A stretch of 57,114 nt of DNA from Bugula neritina (taxonomy: Eukaryota > Bryozoa > Gymnolaemata > Cheilostomatida > Bugulidae), in NCBI GenBank assembly GCA_964035545.1, contig CAXIUT010000050.1, positions 1 to 57,114 of the forward strand, read 5' to 3'. The notes under the pieces were generated by a model that saw only the letters and a program-made list of their open reading frames with translations, searched no databases and had not been told where the DNA came from. A program made the position numbers and the translations under genes. Positions 33,125 to 44,616 of this stretch are shown here, one piece after another; position 1 is the first letter of the stretch; each line of letters starts with the position of its first letter.

Positions 33125-33324
33125 GAAACTATAATTAATTTATCATCTAATGAGTCAGAAAAATAATTAATAATACCAAAACAACCTTATCTCATTGATA
33201 ATTATCATCAATTATGTTTGAAGTTTCATTTTTTATACTTAATAATTCTTTTAGCATCAAAATAAAATAGTCATCAGTAATTTATATTTTCAATTTTTAT
33301 TTCAAATAAGCATAATGTCATAAA

Positions 33325-35091
33325 TCATTCTTTTCTTAACATATCTTTTAGTCTTTAATTCGCAAATTTAACATCTCCATTCCTCTACTTATCTGATAAA
33401 AAACATTGCAAAATAGATGTAGCAGATATATCTATCATCGACAGATAGATCGCTGAAATAACGAAAGAAATCAGCCCTGAAACAAAAGTTATCACAAAAG
33501 GAGATTGAATTCTTAATTCATAGTAAGGAATATAACGAACTGCAAAATATGCTGACACAGATATCGAAGCTGTCACAGCCAATATTCCAAATATAGTAAA
33601 GAATATGCTAAGACCATCAGTAATACCTATAGTAGCCATGTTTTAAGACATTAATTTAAATGCTCTAACAGTACTAGAACAATAACCTTTACCAGTAATA
33701 GCTATAGTGACATAAGTTCCATCACTTAAAAATCTAAGACAACTAAATTATAAGTAAAATACATTTTGAAGATACAAAATAATGCATTTAAACACTTTAG
33801 ACAACAAGATACTATTGAACCATCATTTTATTATGCTTAAAATGATAGAATATGTGCTATGAACTTTATTACAAAGAATATTCCATTGATTAGAGAGGCA
33901 AAAGCAACACTTCCTGAATGGAAACGAGTCAATCTATATAAAGATTCACCTCCTGGAGAACTACCATTAAAATACCAAACTGCAACTGAAGAACAAAGCA
34001 TGAAGTGATTGCAGCCATGGAAAAAGAAAATCATCCAAAGAGCAGCAACCAAAAATATTACTATCATTGCTATTTGCCCTCCGTTGAGGTCGATTGTTGG
34101 AAAAGCTGCATGAGCTGGCTAAAATGAAAAATCTCCATTTGAATAAAGATACCCTGCTCCGAATATGAGAGCTACAATAACAGCACAAACGAAAAGTACT
34201 TGAGAAATAGGGAGAAAGACTAGACAGCAATTGTCAAAAAGGAAAATTGAACCTAACTCAACAGCTTTGGCTCCCATAGCTAGTCTGCTTCGAAGACAAA
34301 TAACCAAAAATAAAAGGATCACTGCTGCTCCAATAAGAATACTTCCAACTATAATAAGCACATTATAAGAGATGGTTGATAGTCTGTTGGCTATTTATTC
34401 TGGAATATTGACTCCTTTAGCATAGAGGATAAAGAAGATTCCAACAACAAGCATACCTCCTGTGCAGAGAGTGATAGCTAGAGCGATCATGAAGGTAGCA
34501 CAGACTCTTACAAACACAAAGTATAGGAGAGAAAGGATCATAGCAGTCCCAGCAGCTATAACTAACACTATCCAACCTGTCTGTAAGTCATAAACCCAAG
34601 TCGAATAAGCATTTTAGTTGAAAGCTGTGTCAAAGTTTAAACTAGTTGTTGTAGTTGGAATACAGTAGTTATCGATTGTTGTTGAAGAGTAGTTGGCGAT
34701 ATAAACTCCTGCTGATGGACAGTTAACAGAATCGGGAAGGCAAGGAGTAGAGTCACCTGCCTGTGCTGGACAGGAAGAAAGGCAGACAGCATTTTGGAAG
34801 AGATCTGTGTTGGGAAGGTATCCATCTATATTTATAAAGAAAAATACAACTAAAGCCAGATGAATTACTACAACGAATTCCACTGCTATTATAGATAGAA
34901 ATAGCTGACTGGAAGTCTCCAGAGATAATACCATATATAAGGAGTCCAATGAAGGCAGCCATAAATAGGAACATCAGGATAGCGCAGATAACGTCTGTGC
35001 ATTTTCTTTGACTATTAGGAACCATAATGGGATCTTATTCATCAACCATGAGAGGAGATTTGAAGCGAGAGTTGCGTTCAGATAATTCCAT
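33325..35091 (-). CDS. SLC44 choline-transporter-like protein
   Basis: 574-aa polytopic membrane protein with about ten hydrophobic segments and the CTL/SLC44 layout: a polar N-tail, TM1 (VICAILMFLFMAAFIGLL), a large Cys-containing outer loop (AVCLSSCPAQAGDSTPC), then the TM cluster and the family C-terminal region ICLRFLSDG, ITGKGYCSSTVRAFKLM. CTL proteins move choline or ethanolamine. Two introns: 22 bp at 34850-34871 and 20 bp at 33743-33762. The start at 35091 gives a cytosolic MELSERN tail. Confidence 0.88.
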
Positions 35092-35377
35092 GATTTGTTC
35101 AGAAATTATTACTTATTATATTATCAATCAATGACTTAATATATATTCTTATTGTAAAAGTATAAAAATATCTGATCAAATAAGATAGTTAAATAAGCAC
35201 CAATAACTATCCTGATGATAAAATTAGTGATTATTGATAAAGTATTAATATATTGAAAATAGATCAGCCCATTAAGATATTGATCATCATCACTATGATG
35301 TCCCTATCGGTTTGTCATCACTTACTAATTAATCTTATATTTGTATTTATAGGTTTAAAATATTAAATTAAGCACTT

Positions 35378-36965
35378 ATGGGGCCTATCCTCATTTACCT
35401 CATCCTAGCCTTTTCACTTATCTTAGCAGTCAGCACTGTTCTTCCCTCTGTTTCTACCCCATCTGTACTTAAAACTAGAAAATAATAACTTGTCTTAAAT
35501 GCTGATACCACTGTTCCTATCACCATCCCTCTTCCTGATTTCATTAAAAATGCTATTTAAATCAAAATAATCGAAGGAAGTGATTGTCAAAATGTAAAGG
35601 GAGTTAACTAAATAAACAAAGGTAGTTTTTTAAATTTACCTATTAACAAAACATAGATTGTTAGTTAAAATTGGTTGACTTAAGTAATGAGTTTTAGTTA
35701 TGATTCATAAAAAGAAATCTTATATGTTTTACTAGATAATGGCACTCTGATCAAAAGTTAAAGATTTCTTCTAGGTGCTAATCAACCTACTTAAGCAAAA
35801 GGAATATCATACAATCAAGGAAGTTAGAAGGCTAGTGATACTTGGTTTTCTATCCATAATGAACTATTTGTAGTTGAATCGAAACTTTTTATTTTGGAAA
35901 TGTAAGATATTTATGAAGTGAAGTTGTATGATGAAGGATATTGGAAAAAATAAAATAAAATTTATGAAGGAGTAATAAAGATAAGAATTATAAATAATAA
36001 ATTGTACATTTTGACTAGGACAGATTTGATTATCTATGATTCAGAACAAAAGAAAGGTCAAAAGATATTTTCAGGGACAAAATTGCAAGATTTTATCGAA
36101 TTAAATAAAACAATTTATGTTTTAGATAAAAATAAAGGTTTGTTGATGATATAATCAGATTAGATATGGAAAATAGAAGGTCTATAATACACATAGAAAT
36201 TATCAGGTTTCGGTAATACTATTTTGGTCATTTTCGAATTGGGTCATCGAAATTATATCGGATAATATTTCATAAAGAAAGGTCAGTTGATCCTCAACAG
36301 ATACTACCACAAGTACATTTACATTAAAAAAGTTACTACCTAGTCAGAGATATCTACATGACCTCTTCATATGCAATTGTAGATGCCTACAACCAATTCA
36401 TCATAATGGAACACTCTCTCAACCGATAAGGCTACAACAAACTCACTCCTGCATAATTTATCTATTCCTCTTATGGAACTTCTATCAATGGAATTAGAAT
36501 AGTGCCTACAGGACATTAATTATCTTTTATTGTAGGTTTTAAAAACTCAGTTTAGTATCTGTATTTTCCTAATCATCTAAAGACAGTTAATTTGGAATGC
36601 AATTCTTCAATTTCTCAAAAGATGAACGCTCTTGTTGAGTTTAAAGGTAGTATTTAGGATATTTAGGTCCATGTAGTTCTGGACTGTCTCCATAAGAGTT
36701 TTTATGTCAAGTTGAAGTACCGCTTGTGATAAATTTTTAGTTTAGTCATAAAAGAAAAAATATGTAAAATTATAATCATAAGATACTTTATTGGCTATGT
36801 TTGATAATATTGACAGTATTTAGTGTTTTATGTTGCATAGTTTGTCGTAAGAGGTTGAAGGCAGTTCAGAAGGTTCTTAAAAGAGACTTTTAAAACTTGA
36901 AAAAAAGGCAAGAATAGCATAGCATCAATATGGAACAAACTTTTAATGCCGATATAGCTAGATGA
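35378..36965 (+). CDS. Type I membrane protein, ciliate-type ectodomain
   Basis: 515 aa after removing two 20-bp introns (36313-36332 and 36726-36745). Signal peptide (MGPILIYLILAFSLILAVST), a large ectodomain with repeating beta-strand-like blocks (LYILTRTDLIIYD, IYVLDKNKGLLMIQ), a single C-terminal membrane helix (LYWLCLIILTVFSVLCCIVC) and a basic tail of about 50 residues. A beta-propeller is possible but not shown. The second intron separates the ectodomain from the membrane exon. Function unknown; similar secreted/TM proteins are abundant in ciliates. Confidence 0.8.
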
Positions 36966-37044
36966 TTAGCATAATATCATCTACATTAAATGATTAAATA
37001 GTATTGATATAGATATTTGATTTAGTTTCATATTTAGAATATAG

Positions 37045-38196
37045 ATGTAATCGAAGAGTAGAACTTTTTTGCTGACAGAACCCGTACAATAATTAATCTG
37101 TTCAATCGATTAAGATCATCCTAAAAATCATCATAGAAATAAATCTAGGTTTATTGATACCAGTAAAGCCATTACCTTCCAGCACTCAGATTCTAATTGG
37201 AATAAATAAAAATAAATAGATAGTAGTCCATTTAGTCTAACTGCTGATGGAAATAGTAACTTTAAATAGAACAAAGGAGATATATAAAAAAGTAAAGAAT
37301 AAAAACAGGTTTCTAGCAAGAATAAAGGTCATAAGAAATAATCTTTAAAAAAGTTTTTTTAAAGACTCAAAACTTAAATCAGTAGAGAAACATAAGTGAA
37401 CGAAGAAGATGATTAAATGGGAACTAGAAAGAGTAATAGACGCAGACATTGTAGACTTAAAACAAAAGAACAATTTGATGACTAATATTATAAGTACTTG
37501 ATTCGAAAAGATAAAGAAGAGGTGGCTTAGCTCTTCAGAAGAGTCAATAGATAGATGAAGGCAAGTGGAGGAAAGCAAGAAGGAAATATTTTTTATCAAA
37601 ATATTAGACAAGAAGCTCTTAGAAAAATAAATTACATGTCTTTTAATCAAAAATACTATGATGATGGTGAAGTCAGACATTTACATTCAGTAGTTGAAAA
37701 TTGCAATGTCCTTATCCATAAAAAGATAAGCAAAATAGATGCAAAACCTCTTTATTTAGTCCCTAAAACAGCCAGAAATAGAATATCAAAATCCAAATAA
37801 AACAAGAATTCCAATAATTATTCTCAAAGAAATAATATTCAACTAAATAAATAAAAAGAACAGAAAGATCAATAATAATATAAAAATATACCTAGTTAGC
37901 CAACTCATAATATAAAGAACGTCAGAAAACTTCAATCAGCTAAAATGATTCGAGGAAGTCTTGCGGATTAGATGTTTAAGGAATCAGTATAAAAAAAGTT
38001 TAAATAAAAGTAAAAGAAAGATCTAGGAGCTAAGTTTGGAGAGATAGTTAACTACTGTTCAACATAGAAGAAACAGTTGAAAGAAATTAAAAGTGGAATG
38101 AAGATATTTGAGTTTTATTGTGGAAGAGTTACGAATGGTATGCAGGCAAGGTAAACAAAATTGGATAATTTTTTGAAGTGGGAAGAAGAAGCTTGA
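37045..38196 (+). CDS. Hypothetical basic protein
   Basis: 383-aa intronless ORF, Lys/Arg/Gln/Ser-rich. Ordered segments include EQFDDQYYKYLIRKDKEEVA, VRHLHSVVENCNVLIHKK and the end FYCGRVTNGMQARQTKL. No known domain. It starts 79 bp after the membrane-protein stop, same strand. Confidence 0.65.
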
Positions 38197-38416
38197 ATCA
38201 ATCTATTATTTATAACTCGTTGATTACTATCTATATTAGTATTAAATAAGAATACTATTAATTTAAACTTAAATAAGACTATTGATTTGACTTTAAAGAC
38301 TATTTTGACATATTCATAATTGTTATACATTCAGATATTTTATTCATCTCATAGAATAATAGCATTTATTAGTTATCCATTAGTATGTATAGTTATAATT
38401 CAAACAAAAGCTAAGC

Positions 38417-39631
38417 ATGAATAGAAAAAATTAAGATCAACTCAGTAGCGATAGAATACTGAAAAGTAAGTATGGAGCAAAATAAAAACCAAGGAGCAAC
38501 AATGGACTTCAGTCTTCACATTCCAAAATCATGCTGACAGATCTTTGCCCCGAATAAAAACTTAAAATAGGAGAATTAATCAAAATTAACTAATCGAGAA
38601 AAGTGCAAATCGATGATCTCATGCAGGAAATATAATCAATAAAGTCAAAACTATCAGACAAACTGGAAGAATATAATTAAGTTAGTCGATTATTAGAGGT
38701 CAAGAATCAATAATGCAGTCGATTGGCAGCTATTGTTGATACTCTAGAACAAGAGAATGCAGATAGTCTACTTACGATACAATAATTTAGTAGAATTAAT
38801 CAAGAATATAGATCAACAGCACAGAAATATTCACAGATTCGCAAATAAAACAAAGAAATCCAGACTGATGAAAAAAGATGTTAAAGTTTAGGAACTCAAA
38901 CTAAGCAAAAGAAAACAAAAAATAGAACCATTCAGACAAATGATATCCCATAGAAACAGTAAAAGAAACACAAAATTAGAGAATTTAATAGAAGTCATAG
39001 CAGATCATTTGGTAAGCTAGGTTTTAAAGATAATCATGGTTCTGAGATATCATCATATAATAACTCACCTTCTCATAGCTACCAATAACATAATAACAAA
39101 CCTTCTTAAATGGAAATAGGAATGTTAGAATAAGATATGGATGAATGTTTCTAAGATCTGGCCAAGAAATGGTTGCATCTCAAATAAAAAAATATTTAAA
39201 AATTAAAGAATCAATACGAATAATCTAAACATAAGTTCTACCATGAAGATAGCTTTTCTCATCAAGTCAAACACCATGAATCAAAATAGATATCTCACTA
39301 GCATTCAAGAGATAACTCCAAAGATATTGATGATGTTGAACTAAATAAAATGCTCAAGTCCAAAAACTTTAGTGCGAGCCGACTCCTGACTATCAAAGGA
39401 ATGATGACATAAAGTCAAATAGAGCAAAAAGAGTCTTTCTATGCAGATAATAAAAGTAATGAGCCTGGAAAGCGACTAACTTCGAAAGAGGGACTGAAAG
39501 AAGTTCAAGATAATAAGATGAATATCAAGGGATCAACAACAAGAGAACCAAGTATTAAGAAGAAGGGAGAAACTAAGTTTTCTAATTTTGTGGATGAAGA
39601 TTTGATGGACATTGTGAATTCTTTGAATTGA
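38417..39631 (+). CDS. Coiled-coil protein
   Basis: 404-aa intronless ORF. A long predicted coiled coil spans about residues 50-170 (IGELIKINQSRKVQIDDLMQ, RLLEVKNQQCSRLAAIVDTL); the remainder is His/Ser/Asn-rich with a short conserved-looking end (FVDEDLMDIVNSLN). Structural or ciliary function is plausible but unproved. Converges with SmD2, 26 bp between stops. Confidence 0.65.
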
Positions 39632-39657
39632 GATGTGAAGATATGATAGTTATGGGA

Positions 39658-39963
39658 TCATTTTGGGTTTTTAAGAATGTAAATGACTGAATCCCCTCTA
39701 AGAAACATCTTTGGAATAAATCTGCTCTTTGTTACTGCAGCTCCTTTCTTACCCTTTCGAGGCATTTCTGTCCATACTTCTTGCACGTTCTCCATCACCA
39801 TGTTCATATGACGATCGAATGCCTTCACTTTTCCCAACAGTTTTTTATTGTTACGAAGGGCAATTAAAATTTAGTTGTTAGCCTTAACTGACTTAGTCAG
39901 AAGTGAGAAAGGACCCACGTTAAAGTTATCCTCTTGAACTTTAGTCTCTACTTTCTCCTCCAT
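39658..39963 (-). CDS. Spliceosomal SmD2
   Basis: 101-aa Sm-fold protein: [20 protein letters not shown] (Sm1), [20 protein letters not shown] and the second Sm motif [15 protein letters not shown]. Matches SmD2 (human 118 aa), a core component of the U1, U2, U4 and U5 snRNP ring. Intronless, TGA stop. Relevant here because this genome relies on splicing 20-bp introns. Confidence 0.95.
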
Positions 39964-40065
39964 CTCTTATAATAGCTCTTTATAAATTGAAAAGAAATAA
40001 GATAAATAAAGTAAAATTAATAAATAGTAATTTTATGAAGCAGATAGCTATTCAAAACATAAAAT

Positions 40066-40913
40066 TCAATAGACCTTCTAAACTCCATGTTTATCCTGAT
40101 AGGCAGCCAGAAGGACTTCATTCAAACACTTCTAAGATTTTTTGTGGTAGTTTGGTAACACCTAAAGGTTTAGTTTAGGAATAGCTATCTTTCCCATTCC
40201 ACTTGAGCCTAATAAACTTTTCTGACTCTTTTGAGATTGCATCACCTTCTTTACTGGCTGAGAACTTTACGTAGGCATCCTTTTTGCATAATCTTTTTTC
40301 GTATTCTTTTCTTCATAATTTAAAAGTCTTTCTTTAAGAACCTAAATGAAAAATAGCTTACTTTATTCTCCTAAAGAATTAATGATAGTTTTGACTATAA
40401 TTCTTTCAGTCTATTTTTAGCTTCTTCGACTTCAGGATCTCCCTTTTGGCTCATACTTCTGTTGAGGTTTATTTTAGAATGTTGTACTTCTTGTTTACTG
40501 CGACCCAGCTGTCCTCTTGAATAGCTATCATACTGTCTGTTCTTATCTTAAGGTTAATGACCCTCTGTTTTTAGTTGTACTTTCGGTGGGGTAGAACTGC
40601 TGTTATGACTCTTATCTAATGGTTGCTACATACTTTTGCCAAACTGTAGGGCTAATGAGAAGTGCTCAATATAATTTGAATCCTACATAAGGAGCTCAAG
40701 TAAATTTTTCAGAGCATTTTTGTATGCTTAGGTTTATGTACGACCATAACCGGTGGCTTTTGCGATGGGAAGAATCCAGGTAGCTTCAAAACACTTATAG
40801 GATATTTCTTTGCGGACTTTTTAGTAGTTAAGGCGATGAGCTGAGACAAAGTCAAGGAAGATTCTGATGAGTTAATTATCTTCCAACCCTTGAATGACTG
40901 CCTTTGCTGACAT
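40066..40913 (-). CDS. Hypothetical coiled-coil protein
   Basis: 275 aa after removing one 20-bp intron at 40342-40361. The N-terminal 100 residues look folded (IQGLEDNQLIRIFLDFVSAH, KCFEATWILPIAKATGYGRT), followed by a Ser/Gln-rich linker, a short coiled coil split by the intron (EAKNRLKELQSKL / VLKERLLNYEEK) and a basic tail. No family recognised. It starts 52 bp downstream of the CRC gene on the same strand. Confidence 0.7.
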
Positions 40914-40965
40914 ATAACTATTCGTTAGTAAAACTATTTAAATCAATCATTTGCAAGTCTATTGT

Positions 40966-41523
40966 TCACGTGCTATATTCTTCTGAAGATTAGTGATCAA
41001 CTGAGGCTCCCTCTTTGTTGCAGCAATCATTGCAGTTACAATGTTATGTGCAAGCTAGTCCTGCATTATAGCATTCACAATATTTCTTTTGGCAGTTGGT
41101 TTTCTTGCAGTTACATCCCTTGTGATTATGCCGGTTGTTCGCCTGTGACTTAAGCTTGGCCTTCTATAGTAGCCCTTAGTGCTCACTATGATTGTAACAT
41201 CCGTAACAAGCACATTCAGAAGTACACATCTTACCCACAGAAAAACATTAGCAATACATCTTGATACAGTTAGTTTTTTTACAAGTACATCCAGTTTTCC
41301 TTTTCCTCACTGCTTCCTCTTCTGTGTTGAAGATAGTCAGCCCTAAGGAGTCTTCTTCATCTTGAGGGAGGGGACGAGTGGGTTTATCGAAGCAGGCTAG
41401 AGAGAGCAGAGAGGGGTCTGGTAGCTGGTTGTGAGATTAGATGAGTTTGAGAGAAGTTTGTTCCAGGAAGGGAAAGTCTAGGATGATGGTGTGGTTGTCT
41501 TGTGGGAAGTGACATTTACTCAT
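40966..41523 (-). CDS. LIN54/tesmin-type CRC-domain protein
   Basis: 185-aa protein with two CXC cysteine-rich motifs separated by a linker. CXC1: [20 protein letters not shown], then [15 protein letters not shown]2: [20 protein letters not shown], then [16 protein letters not shown]. Each binds three zinc ions, and the domain recognises the CHR promoter element in DREAM/MuvB complexes controlling cell-cycle and developmental genes. The RNPxAFxPK linker motif of animal and plant proteins is not evident. Intronless; divergent from the 41733 gene. Confidence 0.93.
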
Positions 41524-41732
41524 AGTAGACAATTTATTGATATTTTTATTATACTAAGATATGGCTTAACTGTGTTTTAATCTATTCATTTGAATTATAC
41601 CTCCAAAGACCTGAAATAACATCTTTATGAATTAAATATTGATTTAAGGAGTTAAGATTATGAAATAGATTTAAAAATGTTTGAGATAATAAGAATGAGG
41701 TGAGTTGAATGTTTTATTGTTATATTTGATTG

Positions 41733-42532
41733 ATGCCTATCAGAGAAGGTAGAGCCAAATTGTGGTTTAAAACTAAAGAAGAGCAAGTACCTTCCTTCTC
41801 ACTCAGGACTAGTACGATGATAATGTTATCTCCAATATCGAACTTACCACCGATGACTAAAATGATGAAAACTACAACCTTATGTTCGTCCGCAAGAAAA
41901 AAGAAGCTTTCCTCTAACTGAACTCTCGAGCACAACGTGACCTCGCCCAAGTATATCTACCTAACCCAGATCAACAATATTTTTGAGGACAAAAATTTCA
42001 TTGACAAGTACCTTAGTGGTAAACGGGATCACACAATCAATCGTCACTGGAACATCCAGAAAGGTATGCTAGCTTGGGGAGTCGGCTATCTTCTACTCAG
42101 AGAAGTACCATTTTCTTCACTCAGTTACCTATCCGCAACTTTTATGCCAGATGTTGGATCATGTTCTTTGCTTATTGCATGTATGTAGAACGAAAAGGTG
42201 CTTTGAGCCCTCTCAGTGCAGTGAATCTGGTCGTGAAAGATGAATTCACAGATAAAGATATTCGAAACTACCAGGCCTATCATGATATGCACAATCATAT
42301 AATTCCTCATGCTAGCAACAAGATTCCTGAAAGCAAGGTTTGGCAATTAAACCAACCAGCCTACATGAGAGAAGTACCAGAAGCTAAAATCTCAGAAATG
42401 ACCTGGATTGTAGCAGCTCCCATTCCAAAGGTAGTTGCTTGGGATGGTACCTTCAACATGCCTCTCTAAGGACTTGCTCACCCTCTCCACAGAGATGGAA
42501 AGATGGTCGATTTCGCATGGTGGGAGTATTGA
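41733..42532 (+). CDS. Four-exon protein, possibly mitochondrial membrane subunit
   Basis: 246 aa from four exons joined across introns 41787-41806 (20 bp), 41951-41969 (19 bp) and 42105-42124 (20 bp), the densest splicing in the window. Two hydrophobic stretches are present: MLAWGVGYLLLRE and RCWIMFFAYCMYVE. The C-terminal part is His/Pro-rich (HDMHNHIIPHASNKIPESKV) and ends GKMVDFAWWEY. No family recognised. The compact, His-rich, single-pass character recalls lineage-specific respiratory-complex subunits, but that is only a guess. Confidence 0.7.
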
Positions 42533-42582
42533 TCATAACATAAATAAAACTAAAACGGCTATTATTCTATATTATATTTAAA

Positions 42583-44586
42583 ATGAAAAAAGAATAACTA
42601 GAACTACTCAGCCCTAGAAAAGGAAAATCAAAACCAGAATAATATCCTAATCCCCCTAAAAACCACATATAATAGCTTTTTAAGTTGATTTTACCTCCTT
42701 TTCTCTTTACAGCTCTCTCTTTTGTATTCCGAATTTTCTGGAAGATTCTCATCTATATCTCAAGTTTCTTCAGTTCAAAGGAATAAATAGGAGAGGCATC
42801 TAAATAATTCAGAAAAAGACGATTTGAGACACCAGTATAAAATGTAAAACTGCAACAAGAAGATTTAGGCTTTACCAATCAAGTTCTTTTCCAGTAGAGT
42901 AAAAAGTGTGTTAACTTATTTTTACCTGTCTATATTACTGGAAAGATAAAAAGTATCCAAGATGTTTCTGTACAATCTCTCACTGGGAATATAAGTTGCG
43001 CTCTTATCATTAATGTTCACTATGGAGATCTTCCTTAATAAGTAGTTTCTAAATTGGAAACTAGTATTGTACTACAACTCAATCGAGGAGAATCTTTGCT
43101 ATTGGCTGAAGATGGGTTAAATATCACTACTAAGAGAAATTAAAAAGCCAAATTTATCATTTTTACCCTCAGAAAAGTTTTTCTTGCATTTATGATTGAA
43201 GATACTCTTTGGTCACCTTTTTAACTTCTAGAACTCATCATTTCCATTACTCTGAATACAGTCAGCATTGCACCTAATTCTATTCAACCAAAATAACCTA
43301 AAACTGATTTTAAATCAGACAAATAATATAAAATAAGTTTTAATTGTATGAGAAGTAGCGATGTTGTACCTTTGAGTTTTGCTTTAGATTGTGTTTATGG
43401 AGTCTATGACTTAGCTGAAAGAAAAATATAGAGTTATCATTCAAAATTTGGTACATATAAAGAAATCATAAAAAATTATGAAGAAAGCATTTAGAATAAA
43501 CCAAAAAAAGAATCAAAGAAGAAAAATAAAGATAAAAATAAAGATAGTGATAAAAATAAAGATGAACTAAAAGGTAGTCCTAACATCTTAGTCTTTCCTC
43601 CTCCTTTAAGTAGTCCCAAAAATTAAGCTACTAAACTAGCATAAAAAGCAATTAGGAGATTATCCATGAGAATAGTACCTTAGGAGGTAAAACCTCCACC
43701 AAAAAAAGTGAAATATTTTCAATATACACACTTAGTAATTCCTTTGTATAAATATCCAGGAAACTCTCTGATAACTATTTTCTTGCCTAGTTTATTGTTA
43801 TCCCTCTTGGGTTTAGCTATTTTCTTCCAAGATTCATAATTATCAGGAAGAGTGGGTTCGATTGCTACAATGTTTCTAGGCTATATAGCTCTTATTCCCT
43901 CAATCAAGGAACAACTACCTCCTTCTGCTAAATTGACTGTGGTTGAAATATTAGTCTATCTGATGACTCTTAGTTGTATGCTTTGTCTCTATGAGAGCTT
44001 TATTATCAGAAATATTGAAGATTATGTCTTTATTTGGTACTAGAATTGGAATTTCTTATTTTGTTTGATCATAAATAGTGGAGCTTTTCTCTTTATTATT
44101 GGACTGTACTCTCTTCACAAAATAAAGTGGGAGCCTGATTACAATATTGATTAAAAAGTTCCTGAAATAAAACCCTCATAAAACCCTACAGCATGGGACA
44201 ATCCATACTGTGATTAGGTCTTTATGAAATTTAATCGTGACTTATAAAAAAATAACGAAAGTTAGGATAAATTTATCAAACCATATTATAAATCCAAAAT
44301 AATGACCAGCTTAGAAGATATAAATTAAAGAAATTCATCTAAAAAAGATAAAAGAGTCAGCTTAGCTATTAATATTACAGATCTAGAGAATCTACTTAAG
44401 CCTGATTAGTCGATAAATAAAGCGACAAAGGAAAATAAAGTTCCTTTTTAGTAGAAATAGAAAAAAGTTGAGCATAAATCAAGACTTCAGGAGATAAGAA
44501 AAGCTTAATGGCTAATATTACCAAGTCCAAGGTCAATGGAATAGTTTGTACCTCCTGAATAACATCTATACTACAAAAAAGACTGA
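42583..44586 (+). CDS. Pentameric ligand-gated-channel-like membrane protein 1
   Basis: 667-aa intronless ORF. An N-terminal hydrophobic segment (LPPFLFTALSFVFRIFWKIL), then an extracellular-type beta domain (KCVNLFLPVYITGKIKSIQD, VSKLETSIVLQLNRGESLL) and a TM block: YPGNSLITIFLPSLLLSLLG, then GRVGSIATMFLGYIALIPSI, KEQLPPSAKLTVVEILVYLM and a further helix. Order and the pre-TM/TM2/TM3 pattern resemble pentameric ligand-gated channels; no Cys-loop disulfide is evident. The long Lys-rich insert before TM1 and long cytosolic tail are unusual. It is followed by a paralogue 30 bp downstream. Assignment rests on motif resemblance only. Confidence 0.6.
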
Positions 44587-44616
44587 TATAAAAAGATTGA
44601 TCTACATAAATATGAT